From positions 1 through 29,624 of the forward strand of contig CAZIHY010000017.1 of the NCBI GenBank assembly GCA_964539115.1: a stretch of 29,624 nt of DNA. Direction: 5' to 3'. This DNA comes from CAKSXP01 sp964539115. GTDB taxonomy: Bacteria; Bacillota; Clostridia; Oscillospirales; Oscillospiraceae. How positions within the stretch are numbered: the stretch's first letter is position 1; every line of letters starts with the position of its first letter. A program made the translations under genes and the position numbers. The notes beneath the pieces were generated by a model. That model saw only the letters and a program-made list of their open reading frames with translations, was not told where the DNA came from and ran no database searches. Below, piece by piece: positions 15,562-23,561 of the stretch.

Positions 15562-17166
15562 ATGAGTGTGACTATCGAAAAGATTATGACTTTGCCCTCC
15601 CTTCGGCGGGCTAAGGTATTGGCGGGAAAGAACTGTTTGGACCGTATCATCTCTTCGATCTCCGTTTTGGAGTATTCGAACACAACGGAGACACAGCGGG
15701 AACTGTTTGACCATATCGAGTTTTTTGGAAGTGAACTCATCATCACGAGTTTTGCCAGCATTGTGGACGATGTGGAGGCCCAGTGCGAGAACATCAGACG
15801 CTTCGCCTCTGTGGGAGAGACCGGCATGATCCTGTATTATGTGGGTCTTTTGCTGCCGAAGGTGGATAAAAGGCTGATAGATCTGGCAGATGAGCTGGGG
15901 TTTGTACTCATCTGTATGCCGGAGAATGACCCGAGTCTGAGATACAGCGATGTGATCTGCGAGGTAATGGACATGGTCACGCTGGACCGCCTCAATAATC
16001 CAACGTTTGCCCTCGATTTACTGGACCAGATGTCAAGACTTCCCACGCACCAACGCACCATCGACACCATGCTGCGCATTGTAAGCGACCGGCTCCGTGC
16101 TACTGCCGTGATCACGGATGCGAAAGGGCAGGTTCTCAGCGCCGTAGGCTGGCCCCGGGACATGAAAGCGCGTTGGGTTGATTGGATGAAACAGCTTCCG
16201 CCCGGTCTGGATGAAGAGCCGATGGAGCTTGAATGTGATTATCCTCTCTGGATATATCAGAAGAAGTATCAGACAGAGCTCCACCTCAATGTGCGGCTTC
16301 TGGTCTTTTCCGAAGGGCGGAAACTGGAGCCGACGCTGTGGAAGCAGGCGGTGGATGGCGTTCGGCTGGCCATGAACCTTTGGGGGAGGGATCACGACCA
16401 GATCGGTCTGCTGGAACTGGTACGTTCCATCATTCAGGACGAGCCTATTAAGATGCGGCGGTTGGCTGATATCTATAAAATTGACGTAGCGGCGCTGAGC
16501 GATATGTGGATAATACACGGCGGGGAAAAGGTAGACCTGGCTCCTTGGCTGGAGGAGCTCAGAGAACTTTCCGGCCAGTACGCGAATGTGAGCATATGCG
16601 AGCTGTACGAGGGTGACATTCTGATCTTTCCGGTTGGGTCCGCATCATTGCAGGACGCCAATGCCTGGGCGCAAGCGCTGCTTCAATTTTTCGAGCAAAA
16701 GCATATACCGGCAGTGCTGACCCGGTGTGCTGGACTACAGAACACAGCAGATGTGAAAGACGCATACCTGGCCAACCAGTCATTTGTCGGGGATGCACAG
16801 GCGATTTTTCCCACCCACAGGTTCTTTACGCTGCCGGAGATAATGTTTGCAAAGCAATGCAGAAACATGACCGAAGCGGGAGAGGACAGAATACAGGCAT
16901 ATTTGTCCTTGCTCCGGAGCATATCCACCGGACGGGATGGGGAGGATATTTTAAGCTCGCTGGCTGTGTTTCTGCTGGACGAGCATAACAGCGTCACCGA
17001 TACGGCGGCTCGGTTATTTGTCCATAAGAACACTATCAAATACCGCCTGCAAAAGACCGGAGATCTTTTGGGCTTTCGCATCGGAGAAATGCCCAGCTCA
17101 CAGGAGCTTATATATGCCCTTGCTATCCGCAGGCTGCTGCGGGGCACCGGAGACAGAAAAGCATAA
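15562..17166 (+). CDS. PucR-family transcriptional regulator
   Basis: A 534-residue activator of the PucR/CdaR type. The N-terminal PucR domain covers about 1-125 (TIEKIMTLPSLRRAKVLAGKNCLDRIISSISVLEY), then a GAF-like and GGDEF-like middle region, and a C-terminal PucR HTH at about 455-530 (LDEHNSVTDTAARLFVHKNTIKYRLQKTGDLLGF). In B. subtilis PucR controls purine and allantoin catabolism. The start is placed at MSVTIEK behind GAGGAGGGGAG rather than 20 codons upstream. It has its own terminator and stands directly ahead of the permease/DUF917/hydantoinase/racemase genes, so it most probably controls them in response to their substrate. Confidence 0.92.
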   Translation: MSVTIEKIMTLPSLRRAKVLAGKNCLDRIISSISVLEYSNTTETQRELFDHIEFFGSELIITSFASIVDDVEAQCENIRRFASVGETGMILYYVGLLLPKVDKRLIDLADELGFVLICMPENDPSLRYSDVICEVMDMVTLDRLNNPTFALDLLDQMSRLPTHQRTIDTMLRIVSDRLRATAVITDAKGQVLSAVGWPRDMKARWVDWMKQLPPGLDEEPMELECDYPLWIYQKKYQTELHLNVRLLVFSEGRKLEPTLWKQAVDGVRLAMNLWGRDHDQIGLLELVRSIIQDEPIKMRRLADIYKIDVAALSDMWIIHGGEKVDLAPWLEELRELSGQYANVSICELYEGDILIFPVGSASLQDANAWAQALLQFFEQKHIPAVLTRCAGLQNTADVKDAYLANQSFVGDAQAIFPTHRFFTLPEIMFAKQCRNMTEAGEDRIQAYLSLLRSISTGRDGEDILSSLAVFLLDEHNSVTDTAARLFVHKNTIKYRLQKTGDLLGFRIGEMPSSQELIYALAIRRLLRGTGDRKA

Positions 17167-17180
17167 GGAAAGGTAAAGAC

Positions 17181-17218
17181 ATGCCCTTCCATTGTCCTTT
17201 TGGACAATGGAAGGGCAT
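17181..17218 (+). terminator. Terminator of pucR-like gene
   Basis: Long perfect stem ATGCCCTTCCATTGTCC with its complement around a 4-base loop; the T run is short (TTTAAC). Separates the regulator from the permease operon. Confidence 0.8.
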
Positions 17219-17325
17219 TTAACTTTATCCAATTAAATAATGAAATTTTGTAGGCCGCATTTTAAAATAAAACATCAGGATCAGTAAAGTCGGTTCCGTA
17301 TAACAGAAAAGGAGAGAAAGAAAAA

Positions 17326-18624
17326 ATGAAAAAAGCTTCAGGATTCGAAATAAAAGCCGAGGAACGGCAAAGTTGGATATCCATAGCTTTGGTATGGATC
17401 GGTTCCATGATCTGCGTCCCTGCGCTGATGATCGGCGGAATGCTGGGCAGCGGACTGTCCCTTGGACAATGCGCCATCGCTATCGTTATCGGCTATGCCA
17501 TTATCTGTGTCTATATGAGCTTTATGGGCATGCAGGGCTGTGATACCGGATTGCCGACTGCGGTCATGGCCTCAGGCGCTCTGGGAGAAAAGGTCGCCAA
17601 GTACATAATCAGCACGATTCTGGCTATCGCCTGCATTGGTTGGTTCGGCATCCAGGCGGCTGTGTGCGGCGCTTCGTTCTCCGCGATGTTTGGTGAGATA
17701 ATCGGTATCAACGTTCCGGTTTGGCTTTCCTCTGTCATCTGGGGCGTCATCATGGTCGTTACCGCATGCTTCCGGTTTTCCGGTCTGAAGTGGCTGAACA
17801 ACATTGCAGTACCTCTGCTGCTGATCGTATGCATCTACACGCTGGTTTACTCCCTGGTAAACGGCGGAACTGAGACCCTGCAGGGCTATACTCCGACCGC
17901 GCCCATGTCCATGGTGAGCGCCATCAGCATGACCGTTGCCACCTTTGCCGTTGCCGGCGCGATCTCCGGAGACTATTGCCGGTTTGCCAAGAGCAGAGCG
18001 GATGTTGTCAAATCCTCTATTGTCGGCGTCCTGCCCGCAGGACTTGCCATGCTGCTGATCGGCGCGGTACTGTCCATAACCACCGGCAGCTATGACATCA
18101 GTGTGGTCCTCTCCTCCGCAGGACTGCCTGTTATAGGCCTGATAGCGCTTATCCTGGCAACCTGGACCACTAATGTTTCCAATGCGTATTCCGGCGGACT
18201 GTCCCTGTCTGTCCTGCTGGGACAGGATGAACAGAAGAGCCGCTTAACCACTGGTATTGCCGGCGTGATAGGCACTGTGCTGGCGGCTATTGGCATACTG
18301 AACTCTCTTCAGGGATTCTTGTCCCTGCTGACCGCTCTGGTACCGCCTCTGGTTGGTACGCTGATCGCGGATTACTGGATCATTAACAAGGGCAAGGTGG
18401 AGAATTTTGAAATGCGTTCCGGTATCTATGCGCCCGGTCTGATCTCTTTTATTGCCGGCGCTTTCGTGGCCTGCCTGACCGGCGGGACATTTGCCTCAAT
18501 TTCCTTCCTTGCGTTCCTGAACGTACCTTTCTTTATTGGCCCCATCAACGGCATAATTGTGGCTATGGTGGTCTATATCGTGATTATGAAGGCAGTACAG
18601 CATAAGATTTCCAAACAAGCATAA
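17326..18624 (+). CDS. NCS1-family permease (CodB-like)
   Basis: A 432-residue nucleobase/hydantoin cation symporter of the NCS1 family, closest in feel to cytosine permease CodB. About 12 membrane spans are visible. Family features are WIGSMICVPALMIGGML in span 1, GMQGCDTGLPTAVMASGALGEKVAKY, AGAISGDYCRFAKSRADVV and PLVGTLIADYWI. NCS1 members import cytosine, uracil, allantoin or 5-substituted hydantoins. GGAGAG precedes the ATG. As first gene of a unit with DUF917, a hydantoinase-type ATPase and a hydantoin-type racemase, hydantoin or allantoin-like uptake is the best guess; a nucleobase is the alternative. Confidence 0.9.
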   Translation: MKKASGFEIKAEERQSWISIALVWIGSMICVPALMIGGMLGSGLSLGQCAIAIVIGYAIICVYMSFMGMQGCDTGLPTAVMASGALGEKVAKYIISTILAIACIGWFGIQAAVCGASFSAMFGEIIGINVPVWLSSVIWGVIMVVTACFRFSGLKWLNNIAVPLLLIVCIYTLVYSLVNGGTETLQGYTPTAPMSMVSAISMTVATFAVAGAISGDYCRFAKSRADVVKSSIVGVLPAGLAMLLIGAVLSITTGSYDISVVLSSAGLPVIGLIALILATWTTNVSNAYSGGLSLSVLLGQDEQKSRLTTGIAGVIGTVLAAIGILNSLQGFLSLLTALVPPLVGTLIADYWIINKGKVENFEMRSGIYAPGLISFIAGAFVACLTGGTFASISFLAFLNVPFFIGPINGIIVAMVVYIVIMKAVQHKISKQA

Positions 18625-18640
18625 TAAAGGAGTGCTCACA

Positions 18641-19735
18641 TTGCGAAAAATCGGATTAAGCGAAGTTGAAGATATTGCCCTGGGCGCGGCCCTGTTGGGA
18701 GCGGGAGGCGGCGGCGATCCGTACATCGGAAAGCTGATGGCCATCGGCGCTATCCGTGAATGCGGTCCTGTGGATCTCATCGACCCGGAGGAGGTGCCGG
18801 ATGACGCACTGATCGTGCCTATAGCCATGATGGGTGCGCCGACCGTTCTGTGTGAAAAAGGTATAGGCGGCAACGAATATCAGGTTCTCTATGATATGGT
18901 GTCCAAGTTCTATGGAAAGCCCATCTATGCTTTTATGCCCATCGAGGCAGGAGGCGTTAACTCCATGCTCCCCATTGCCGCCGCCGCAAGACTGGGGCTG
19001 CCGCTGGTGGACTGCGACGGCATGGGCCGCGCGTTCCCGGAGCTGCAGATGGTGACATTCACGATCGGCGGCGTCAAGGCCACGCCTATGGCTCTGACTG
19101 ACGAGAAGGGCAACAGCGTTATTTTCGAGACCATCACAAACAAGTGGACCGAGGAACTGGCCCGGGCTGTTACCATGAGCTGCGGCGGCTCAGTATCGGT
19201 GTCCCTCTATGCCATGGACGGCGCGACGATGAAGCAATACGCGGTCAAAAACATCGTCACCCGCAGCGAGATGCTGGGCAGGGCCATTCGCACTGTCAAG
19301 GATAATGGGGACGTCCCGCCGGAGGAGGCGTTCCTCCGGTCGAGCGAGGGGCTAAAGATCTTCAAAGGAAAGATCTCGGACGTGCTGCGGGAAACCAACG
19401 GCGCGTTCAACCTTGGCCGTATCGTGCTCGAGGGCATCAGTGAGGACAAAGGCCAGCATGCGGAGGTCACCTTCCAGAATGAAAACCTGTCTGTCTCTGT
19501 GAATGGGGAACTGAAGGCCACTGTGCCGGATCTGATCTGCCTGGTGGACACAGAGACCTTTACTCCGGTGACAACAGAGGCTTTGAAGTATGGCAAACGT
19601 GTGCTGGTGGTTGGATTGAAGTGCTTCCACATGTGGCGTACGCCTGAGGGGCTTGAACTGGTAGGCCCCCGGTATTTTGGCATAGACGCGGACTACATTC
19701 CGCTGGAGGAACGAGTGAAGGGAGGACGGGCTTAA
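18641..19735 (+). CDS. DUF917 (S-Me-THD) family protein
   Basis: A 364-residue protein of the DUF917 family, which I recall is now annotated as S-methyl thiohydantoin desulfurase-like. It has the N-terminal glycine-rich GAGGGGDPYIG (about 20-30), PIAMMGAPTVLCEKG, and the conserved MPIEAGGVNSMLPIAAAARLGLPLVDCDGMGRAFPELQM. The C-terminus PDLICLVDTETFTPVTTEALKYGKRV is also typical. The start is TTG at 18641, eight bases after AAAGGAG; the upstream GTG at 18632 overlaps that ribosome binding site and is unlikely. The gene is almost always next to hydantoinase/oxoprolinase genes, as here, with stop and next start overlapping by 1 base (TAATG). Probably acts on a hydantoin-like ring or its product. 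Exact reaction unknown. Confidence 0.85.
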   Translation: MRKIGLSEVEDIALGAALLGAGGGGDPYIGKLMAIGAIRECGPVDLIDPEEVPDDALIVPIAMMGAPTVLCEKGIGGNEYQVLYDMVSKFYGKPIYAFMPIEAGGVNSMLPIAAAARLGLPLVDCDGMGRAFPELQMVTFTIGGVKATPMALTDEKGNSVIFETITNKWTEELARAVTMSCGGSVSVSLYAMDGATMKQYAVKNIVTRSEMLGRAIRTVKDNGDVPPEEAFLRSSEGLKIFKGKISDVLRETNGAFNLGRIVLEGISEDKGQHAEVTFQNENLSVSVNGELKATVPDLICLVDTETFTPVTTEALKYGKRVLVVGLKCFHMWRTPEGLELVGPRYFGIDADYIPLEERVKGGRA

Positions 19736-21285
19736 TGTATAAGCTGGGCATCGACGTTGGCGGCACCAATACGGACGCAGTCATCATCAACGATAAAATG
19801 GAAGTGGTGGCCGACATCAAGCACCCTACCACGAGTGACGTCTATGACGGTATCCTGTGTGCTATCAGGGACGTACTGGAGCAATCCGGAGTGGACAGAA
19901 GCGAGATCACCCAGGCCATGTTGGGCACGACCCAGTGCACCAACGCCATCGTGGAGCGCAAGAATCTGGCCAAGGTCGGCCTTGTACGCATCGGCGCGCC
20001 CGCTACAGCGGGTATCCCGCCCATGGTGGACTGGCCTGAGGACATTCAGAAAGTCGTTCTGGAATCGGTGATCATCCAAGGCGGATTTGAGTTCGACGGC
20101 AGGGAGCTGGCTCCGCTGGATCTGGACGCTGCCAGAGACTTTTTCGCCCGTATGAAGGGCAAGGTAAAGTCTATTGCCATCTCATGCGCGTTCTCCACGA
20201 TCCGAAGCGACAACGAGCTTGAAGTGGCGAAGCTGTGCCGTGAGGTGATGGGCGATGAAGTCCACATTTCAATCTCCAGCGAGATCGGTTCCATGGGGCT
20301 GATCGAAAGGGAAAACGCGACTATTCTCAACGCCGCCCTTTACCAGGTGGCGGAGAGGTTCACTGAGGGCTTTGCCCGTTCGCTGGCGGACGAGGGCATT
20401 ACCAACGCGGAGATATATCTGTCACAGAACGACGGAACACTTATGACCATGGAGCACGCCCGCAAATATCCCATCCTGACGATCGCATGCGGTCCCACTA
20501 ACTCCATCCGCGGAGCTTCATATTTGAGCCAAATCAAAAACGCGGTCGTTATCGACGTCGGCGGAACGACCACCGATTTCGGCGTAATTCAGAATGGTTT
20601 CCCGAGAGAGTCCAGCGTTGCCGTCACCATAGGCGGCGTTCGTACTAATTTCCGTATGCCGGATATAGTGTCCATCGGACTTGGCGGCGGCTCCATTGTA
20701 CGCAGGCGTCCGGACGGCAGCGTCACAGTCGGCCCAGACAGCGTTGGATACAAAATCACCTCGGAGGCCATGGTATTCGGAGGCAGCGTTATGACCGCCA
20801 CGGACATCGCGGTACGTCTGGGCATGGCGGACGTCGGAGATCCAGCGTTGGCGGCCGGCATAGACGGGGAACTTGCAAGAGAAGCCATGGCGGTCATCCG
20901 TTCCATGGTTGAGGACAGCATCGACGCCATGAAGATTTCCAACGAAGATATCGAGGTGGTGCTGGTCGGCGGAGGAGCGATCATTCTGCCCAAGGAGCTG
21001 GCGGGCACCAGCCGGGTGCTGAATCCGGCCCATTCGGGCTGTGCCAACGCTATCGGTTCTGCGATATCCAAGGTGTCGGGCAATTACGAGAAGCACATCG
21101 ACTATGATGTTCTGCCTCGTGAGCAGGCTCTGGAGCAGGCCAAGGCGGAGGCTATACAACTCGCGGTCCAGGCCGGCGCTATCGACAGCACCGTTGAAAT
21201 CATCGAAGTGGAAGACGTGCCTTTGGCATATTATCCCGGCCATACCAGCCGGGTGAAGGTGAAGGCCGCAGGCGATCTTGCGTAA
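19735..21285 (+). CDS. Hydantoinase/oxoprolinase-family ATPase (HyuA-like)
   Basis: A 516-residue protein of the ATP-dependent hydantoinase/5-oxoprolinase class. ASKHA-fold signatures are visible: GIDVGGTNTDAVI (5-17), the second phosphate loop VVIDVGGTTTDFGVI, SIGLGGGSIVRR, and VVLVGGGAIILP near the C-terminus. Also seen is GTTQCTNAIVERKNLAKVGLV. It is shorter than HyuA or OplA (about 680 or more residues), and no HyuB partner is encoded nearby. This matches the short variant that accompanies DUF917. Predicted cytoplasmic role: ATP-driven opening of a hydantoin-type ring. The substrate is inferred from context. Confidence 0.88.
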   Translation: MYKLGIDVGGTNTDAVIINDKMEVVADIKHPTTSDVYDGILCAIRDVLEQSGVDRSEITQAMLGTTQCTNAIVERKNLAKVGLVRIGAPATAGIPPMVDWPEDIQKVVLESVIIQGGFEFDGRELAPLDLDAARDFFARMKGKVKSIAISCAFSTIRSDNELEVAKLCREVMGDEVHISISSEIGSMGLIERENATILNAALYQVAERFTEGFARSLADEGITNAEIYLSQNDGTLMTMEHARKYPILTIACGPTNSIRGASYLSQIKNAVVIDVGGTTTDFGVIQNGFPRESSVAVTIGGVRTNFRMPDIVSIGLGGGSIVRRRPDGSVTVGPDSVGYKITSEAMVFGGSVMTATDIAVRLGMADVGDPALAAGIDGELAREAMAVIRSMVEDSIDAMKISNEDIEVVLVGGGAIILPKELAGTSRVLNPAHSGCANAIGSAISKVSGNYEKHIDYDVLPREQALEQAKAEAIQLAVQAGAIDSTVEIIEVEDVPLAYYPGHTSRVKVKAAGDLA

Positions 21286-21297
21286 GGAGGAAATGCT

Positions 21298-22026
21298 ATG
21301 AGCGAAAAGAAAATCAGCTTGCTGGATCTCATCCCTGTTACAGCCCCCGGTATTCTGACCCAGGAAATGAAAGAGGACATGAGCAAATACCTTATGGACA
21401 CAACGGAGGTCCGGCATGTACAGATAACGGATGGCCCTGTGACCATTGAGTGTGAATACGACGAGGCGTTTTCCGCGCCGCAGGCGGCCTCCCTGGCCAT
21501 CGCGGAAGCTGAGTCCGGTAAGATAGACGGCGTGTTCTCCAACTGCTTTGGAGATCCTGGCGTTCGGGCGACGCGCGAGAAGCTGAAGATCCCCGTGTTC
21601 GGCGGCTTTGAGCCCGCTGTCTATCTGGCGCTTGGACTTGGAGATACCGTCGGGATAGTCACGGTGCTGAAAAACGTGGTGCCGATGATAAACGGCGCGA
21701 TCTCCCGGGCCGGACTGGAGCGTAGGGTAACCAGCGTTCGGACCCTTGACATGCCGGTACTCGAACTGCAGGACCGCGAGAAATTGATGCAGAATCTTTA
21801 CCTGGAGTGTAAAAAGGCCGTAGAGAATGACGGTGTCAGCGTCCTGGTCATGGGCTGCACCGGCATTATTGGAGTCACCGATGAAATGACAGCCCGTCTC
21901 CGCGCGGACGGATACGATGTTCCGGTGCTGGAGGCCGCGCAGTGTGCGATGACGCTTTTGGAGCTCTATGCGAGAATGGGGCTTTACCAGAGCAGAATGA
22001 CCTATATGGAGCCTCCCGAAAAATGA
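21298..22026 (+). CDS. Asp/Glu/hydantoin racemase family protein
   Basis: A 242-residue cofactor-independent racemase. The two catalytic cysteines are in NCFGDPG (Cys83) and MGCTG (Cys187), each in the correct half of the pseudo-symmetric fold; GGFEPAVYLALGLGDTVGIVT is also typical. Such enzymes invert hydantoins, aspartate, glutamate or related acids by a two-base mechanism. An AAGGAGG ribosome binding site lies 12 bases after the previous stop. As last gene of the operon it probably adjusts the stereochemistry of the ring substrate or of the amino acid product. Confidence 0.9.
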   Translation: MSEKKISLLDLIPVTAPGILTQEMKEDMSKYLMDTTEVRHVQITDGPVTIECEYDEAFSAPQAASLAIAEAESGKIDGVFSNCFGDPGVRATREKLKIPVFGGFEPAVYLALGLGDTVGIVTVLKNVVPMINGAISRAGLERRVTSVRTLDMPVLELQDREKLMQNLYLECKKAVENDGVSVLVMGCTGIIGVTDEMTARLRADGYDVPVLEAAQCAMTLLELYARMGLYQSRMTYMEPPEK

Positions 22027-22069
22027 TATTGTAGGCGTCCGGGTCAGGGAAAATATTGAAACGAAAGAG

Positions 22070-22100
22070 AAAAACCGGAGTTTATGAAACTTCGGTTTTT
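22070..22100 (+). terminator. Terminator of the hydantoin-type operon
   Basis: Stem AAAAACCGGAGTTT / AAACTTCGGTTTTT (one G-U pair) with a 3-base loop and a T run, about 45 bases after the racemase stop. Confidence 0.85.
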
Positions 22101-22165
22101 CCTCCTGTCGGCGTGGGCAAAATGGCGGCTGCCGGTACGCTGCGGCTTAACCAGTAAAATTATGC

Positions 22166-22194
22166 TTGACAAATTGAGCGCCTGGTTATATTCT
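22166..22194 (+). promoter_or_regulatory. Promoter upstream of the DUF3793-flavodoxin operon
   Basis: TTGACA (22166-22171), 17-bp spacer, TATTCT (22189-22194). It would give a leader of nearly 190 bases that contains palindromes at 22228-22246 (TTTCCTGCC / GGCAGGAAA, then a T run), 22263-22278 and 22351-22366. Confidence 0.55.
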
Positions 22195-22262
22195 ATCAAT
22201 AGTCAGTAATAGAAAATGGCGATGGATTTTCCTGCCAGGCAGGAAATTTTTTAGACGCCTGG

Positions 22263-22366
22263 GTTAGCGATAACTAACTCAATGCCGGAATGCCAGATTA
22301 CATATGATAAAGCTAAAGCGCCGAAAATGGCGTTAATATTTTGAAATGTAGTTAGTCTGAACTAAC
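22263..22366 (+). promoter_or_regulatory. Two GTTAG-N6-CTAAC palindromes
   Basis: Sites at 22263-22278 and 22351-22366 share identical 5-bp arms GTTAG and CTAAC with 6-bp spacers. The second is extended to 8-bp arms (TAGTTAGT / ACTAACTA) and lies 25 bp before the DUF3793 start. Shape and sequence resemble DtxR/IdeR-type metal-regulator boxes, which fits genes commonly found with iron uptake systems. Regulator identity is inference. Confidence 0.55.
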
Positions 22367-22391
22367 TAAAAAAGGTAATAAGGAGATCATT

Positions 22392-22943
22392 TTGTTGGAA
22401 GAATTGTTGATTCGACATTGCGCGCCGACGCTGGCCGGCTTAAAAACGGCAAATATGTTCTCATGCGCCGTTTCGTCTTGGGAGGAGATCAATGACAGGG
22501 TAAGGGGGCTCAACCGTATTCTCAATTCCAAGGGACTGCGGGTGCTGCCGCTGCGCTGTAATAAGGGGCGTGCGCTGATATATGTTTACAGGCCAAGTCA
22601 TTTGGCGCGGGACCTCAGTGAGTCTGCGGTATCTGAGATGCTTGAAAGCTATGGTTATCCGGATGGCTGTCCGGAGCGCCGCATCGCCACTCTTATAAGA
22701 CGCCTCAGGGAGAACGATGATTTTCCACATGAGATAGGTCTGTTTTTGGGTTATCCGATCGAGGATGTTATTGGCTTTATAACTAATCATGCCTGTAACA
22801 GTAAGCTTACCGGCTGTTGGAAGGTATATGGTGACGAGCGGGAGGCAAGCCGTACGTTTGAAAAATATAAGAGATGTACCGCTGCGTATTATAAGCGGTG
22901 GTCGCAGGGAATTTCAGTTGAACAGCTGGCAGTTGCCAGTTGA
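22392..22943 (+). CDS. DUF3793 family protein
   Basis: A 183-residue protein of the DUF3793 family. Recognised by the N-terminal HCAPTLAGLKTANMFSC, RVLPLRCNKGRALIYVYRP in the middle, and the hallmark FPHEIGLFLGYPIEDVIGFI followed by GCWKVYGD. Function is not established; the family is typically next to flavodoxin and ferrous iron (Feo) genes in anaerobic Firmicutes. The start is TTG at 22392 after AAGGAG; a second TTG follows immediately. A flavodoxin gene begins 35 bases downstream, and paired palindromes precede the gene. Confidence 0.88.
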   Translation: MLEELLIRHCAPTLAGLKTANMFSCAVSSWEEINDRVRGLNRILNSKGLRVLPLRCNKGRALIYVYRPSHLARDLSESAVSEMLESYGYPDGCPERRIATLIRRLRENDDFPHEIGLFLGYPIEDVIGFITNHACNSKLTGCWKVYGDEREASRTFEKYKRCTAAYYKRWSQGISVEQLAVAS

Positions 22944-22978
22944 TTATAAAGTTTTTTATGAAAGGTTGGTATATAACT

Positions 22979-23404
22979 ATGAGTAAAGTTGCAGTTGTAT
23001 ATTGGAGCGGAACAGGAAACACAGAGTGCATGGCAAATGCCGTTGCGGAGGGTGCTAAGGACGCTGGAGCGGAGGCTACATTATTCACATCCGCTGAATT
23101 TAACGCATCTATGGTAGGCGATTATGATGCCATAGGCTTTGGATGCCCGTCCATGGGCAGCGAGTCGCTGGAGGAATCGGAATTTGAGCCTATGTTTTCC
23201 GCGTGCGAGGAGCATCTCAAGGGAAAGAAAATTGCCCTTTTCGGCTCTTATGGATGGGGAGATGGCGAGTGGATGCAGAACTGGCACGCAACCTGCGAGG
23301 CTGACGGAGCTGTGTTTGCGGCCGACGATGTGATATGCAACAGCGCTCCCGATGACGAAGCTCTTGACCAGTGCAAGACGCTTGGCGCTGCGTTGGCCGG
23401 TTAA
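22979..23404 (+). CDS. Flavodoxin
   Basis: A 141-residue short-chain flavodoxin, an FMN-bound one-electron carrier that replaces ferredoxin, especially under iron shortage. The phosphate-binding loop is YWSGTGNTE (about 7-15); the second FMN loop is GCPSMGSESLEESEFEPM, and FGSYGWGDGEWM gives the third. The start is MSKVAVVYW with GAAAGG upstream; an in-frame ATG 13 codons earlier lacks support. It shares a transcript with DUF3793 and converges on the TtcA-like gene. Confidence 0.94.
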   Translation: MSKVAVVYWSGTGNTECMANAVAEGAKDAGAEATLFTSAEFNASMVGDYDAIGFGCPSMGSESLEESEFEPMFSACEEHLKGKKIALFGSYGWGDGEWMQNWHATCEADGAVFAADDVICNSAPDDEALDQCKTLGAALAG

Positions 23405-23517
23405 AACCGATCCGCCGTTCTCTTTTCCGGAGCCGTTGCGTTTTGTGGCACGCTGTCCGTATATAGGGTAGCGTTTGGCTGCGGCTCAAAATCAAAGAAA
23501 CCATTGTAAACAAAGGA

Positions 23518-23551
23518 AAGATCCGAAGTTTAAATAACTTCGGATCTTTCT
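23518..23551. terminator. Bidirectional terminator between flavodoxin and ttcA-like genes
   Basis: Perfect 14-bp stem AAAGATCCGAAGTT / AACTTCGGATCTTT with a 6-base loop. T runs exist on the right and a matching A run on the left, so both convergent genes can use it. Confidence 0.88.
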
Positions 23552-23561
23552 TTTGTATGAT

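Noticed and set aside
20518..21417. 299-codon minus-strand frame inside the HyuA-like gene
   Set aside because: Opposite a strongly conserved ATPase gene; composition-driven shadow with no ribosome binding site or family features.
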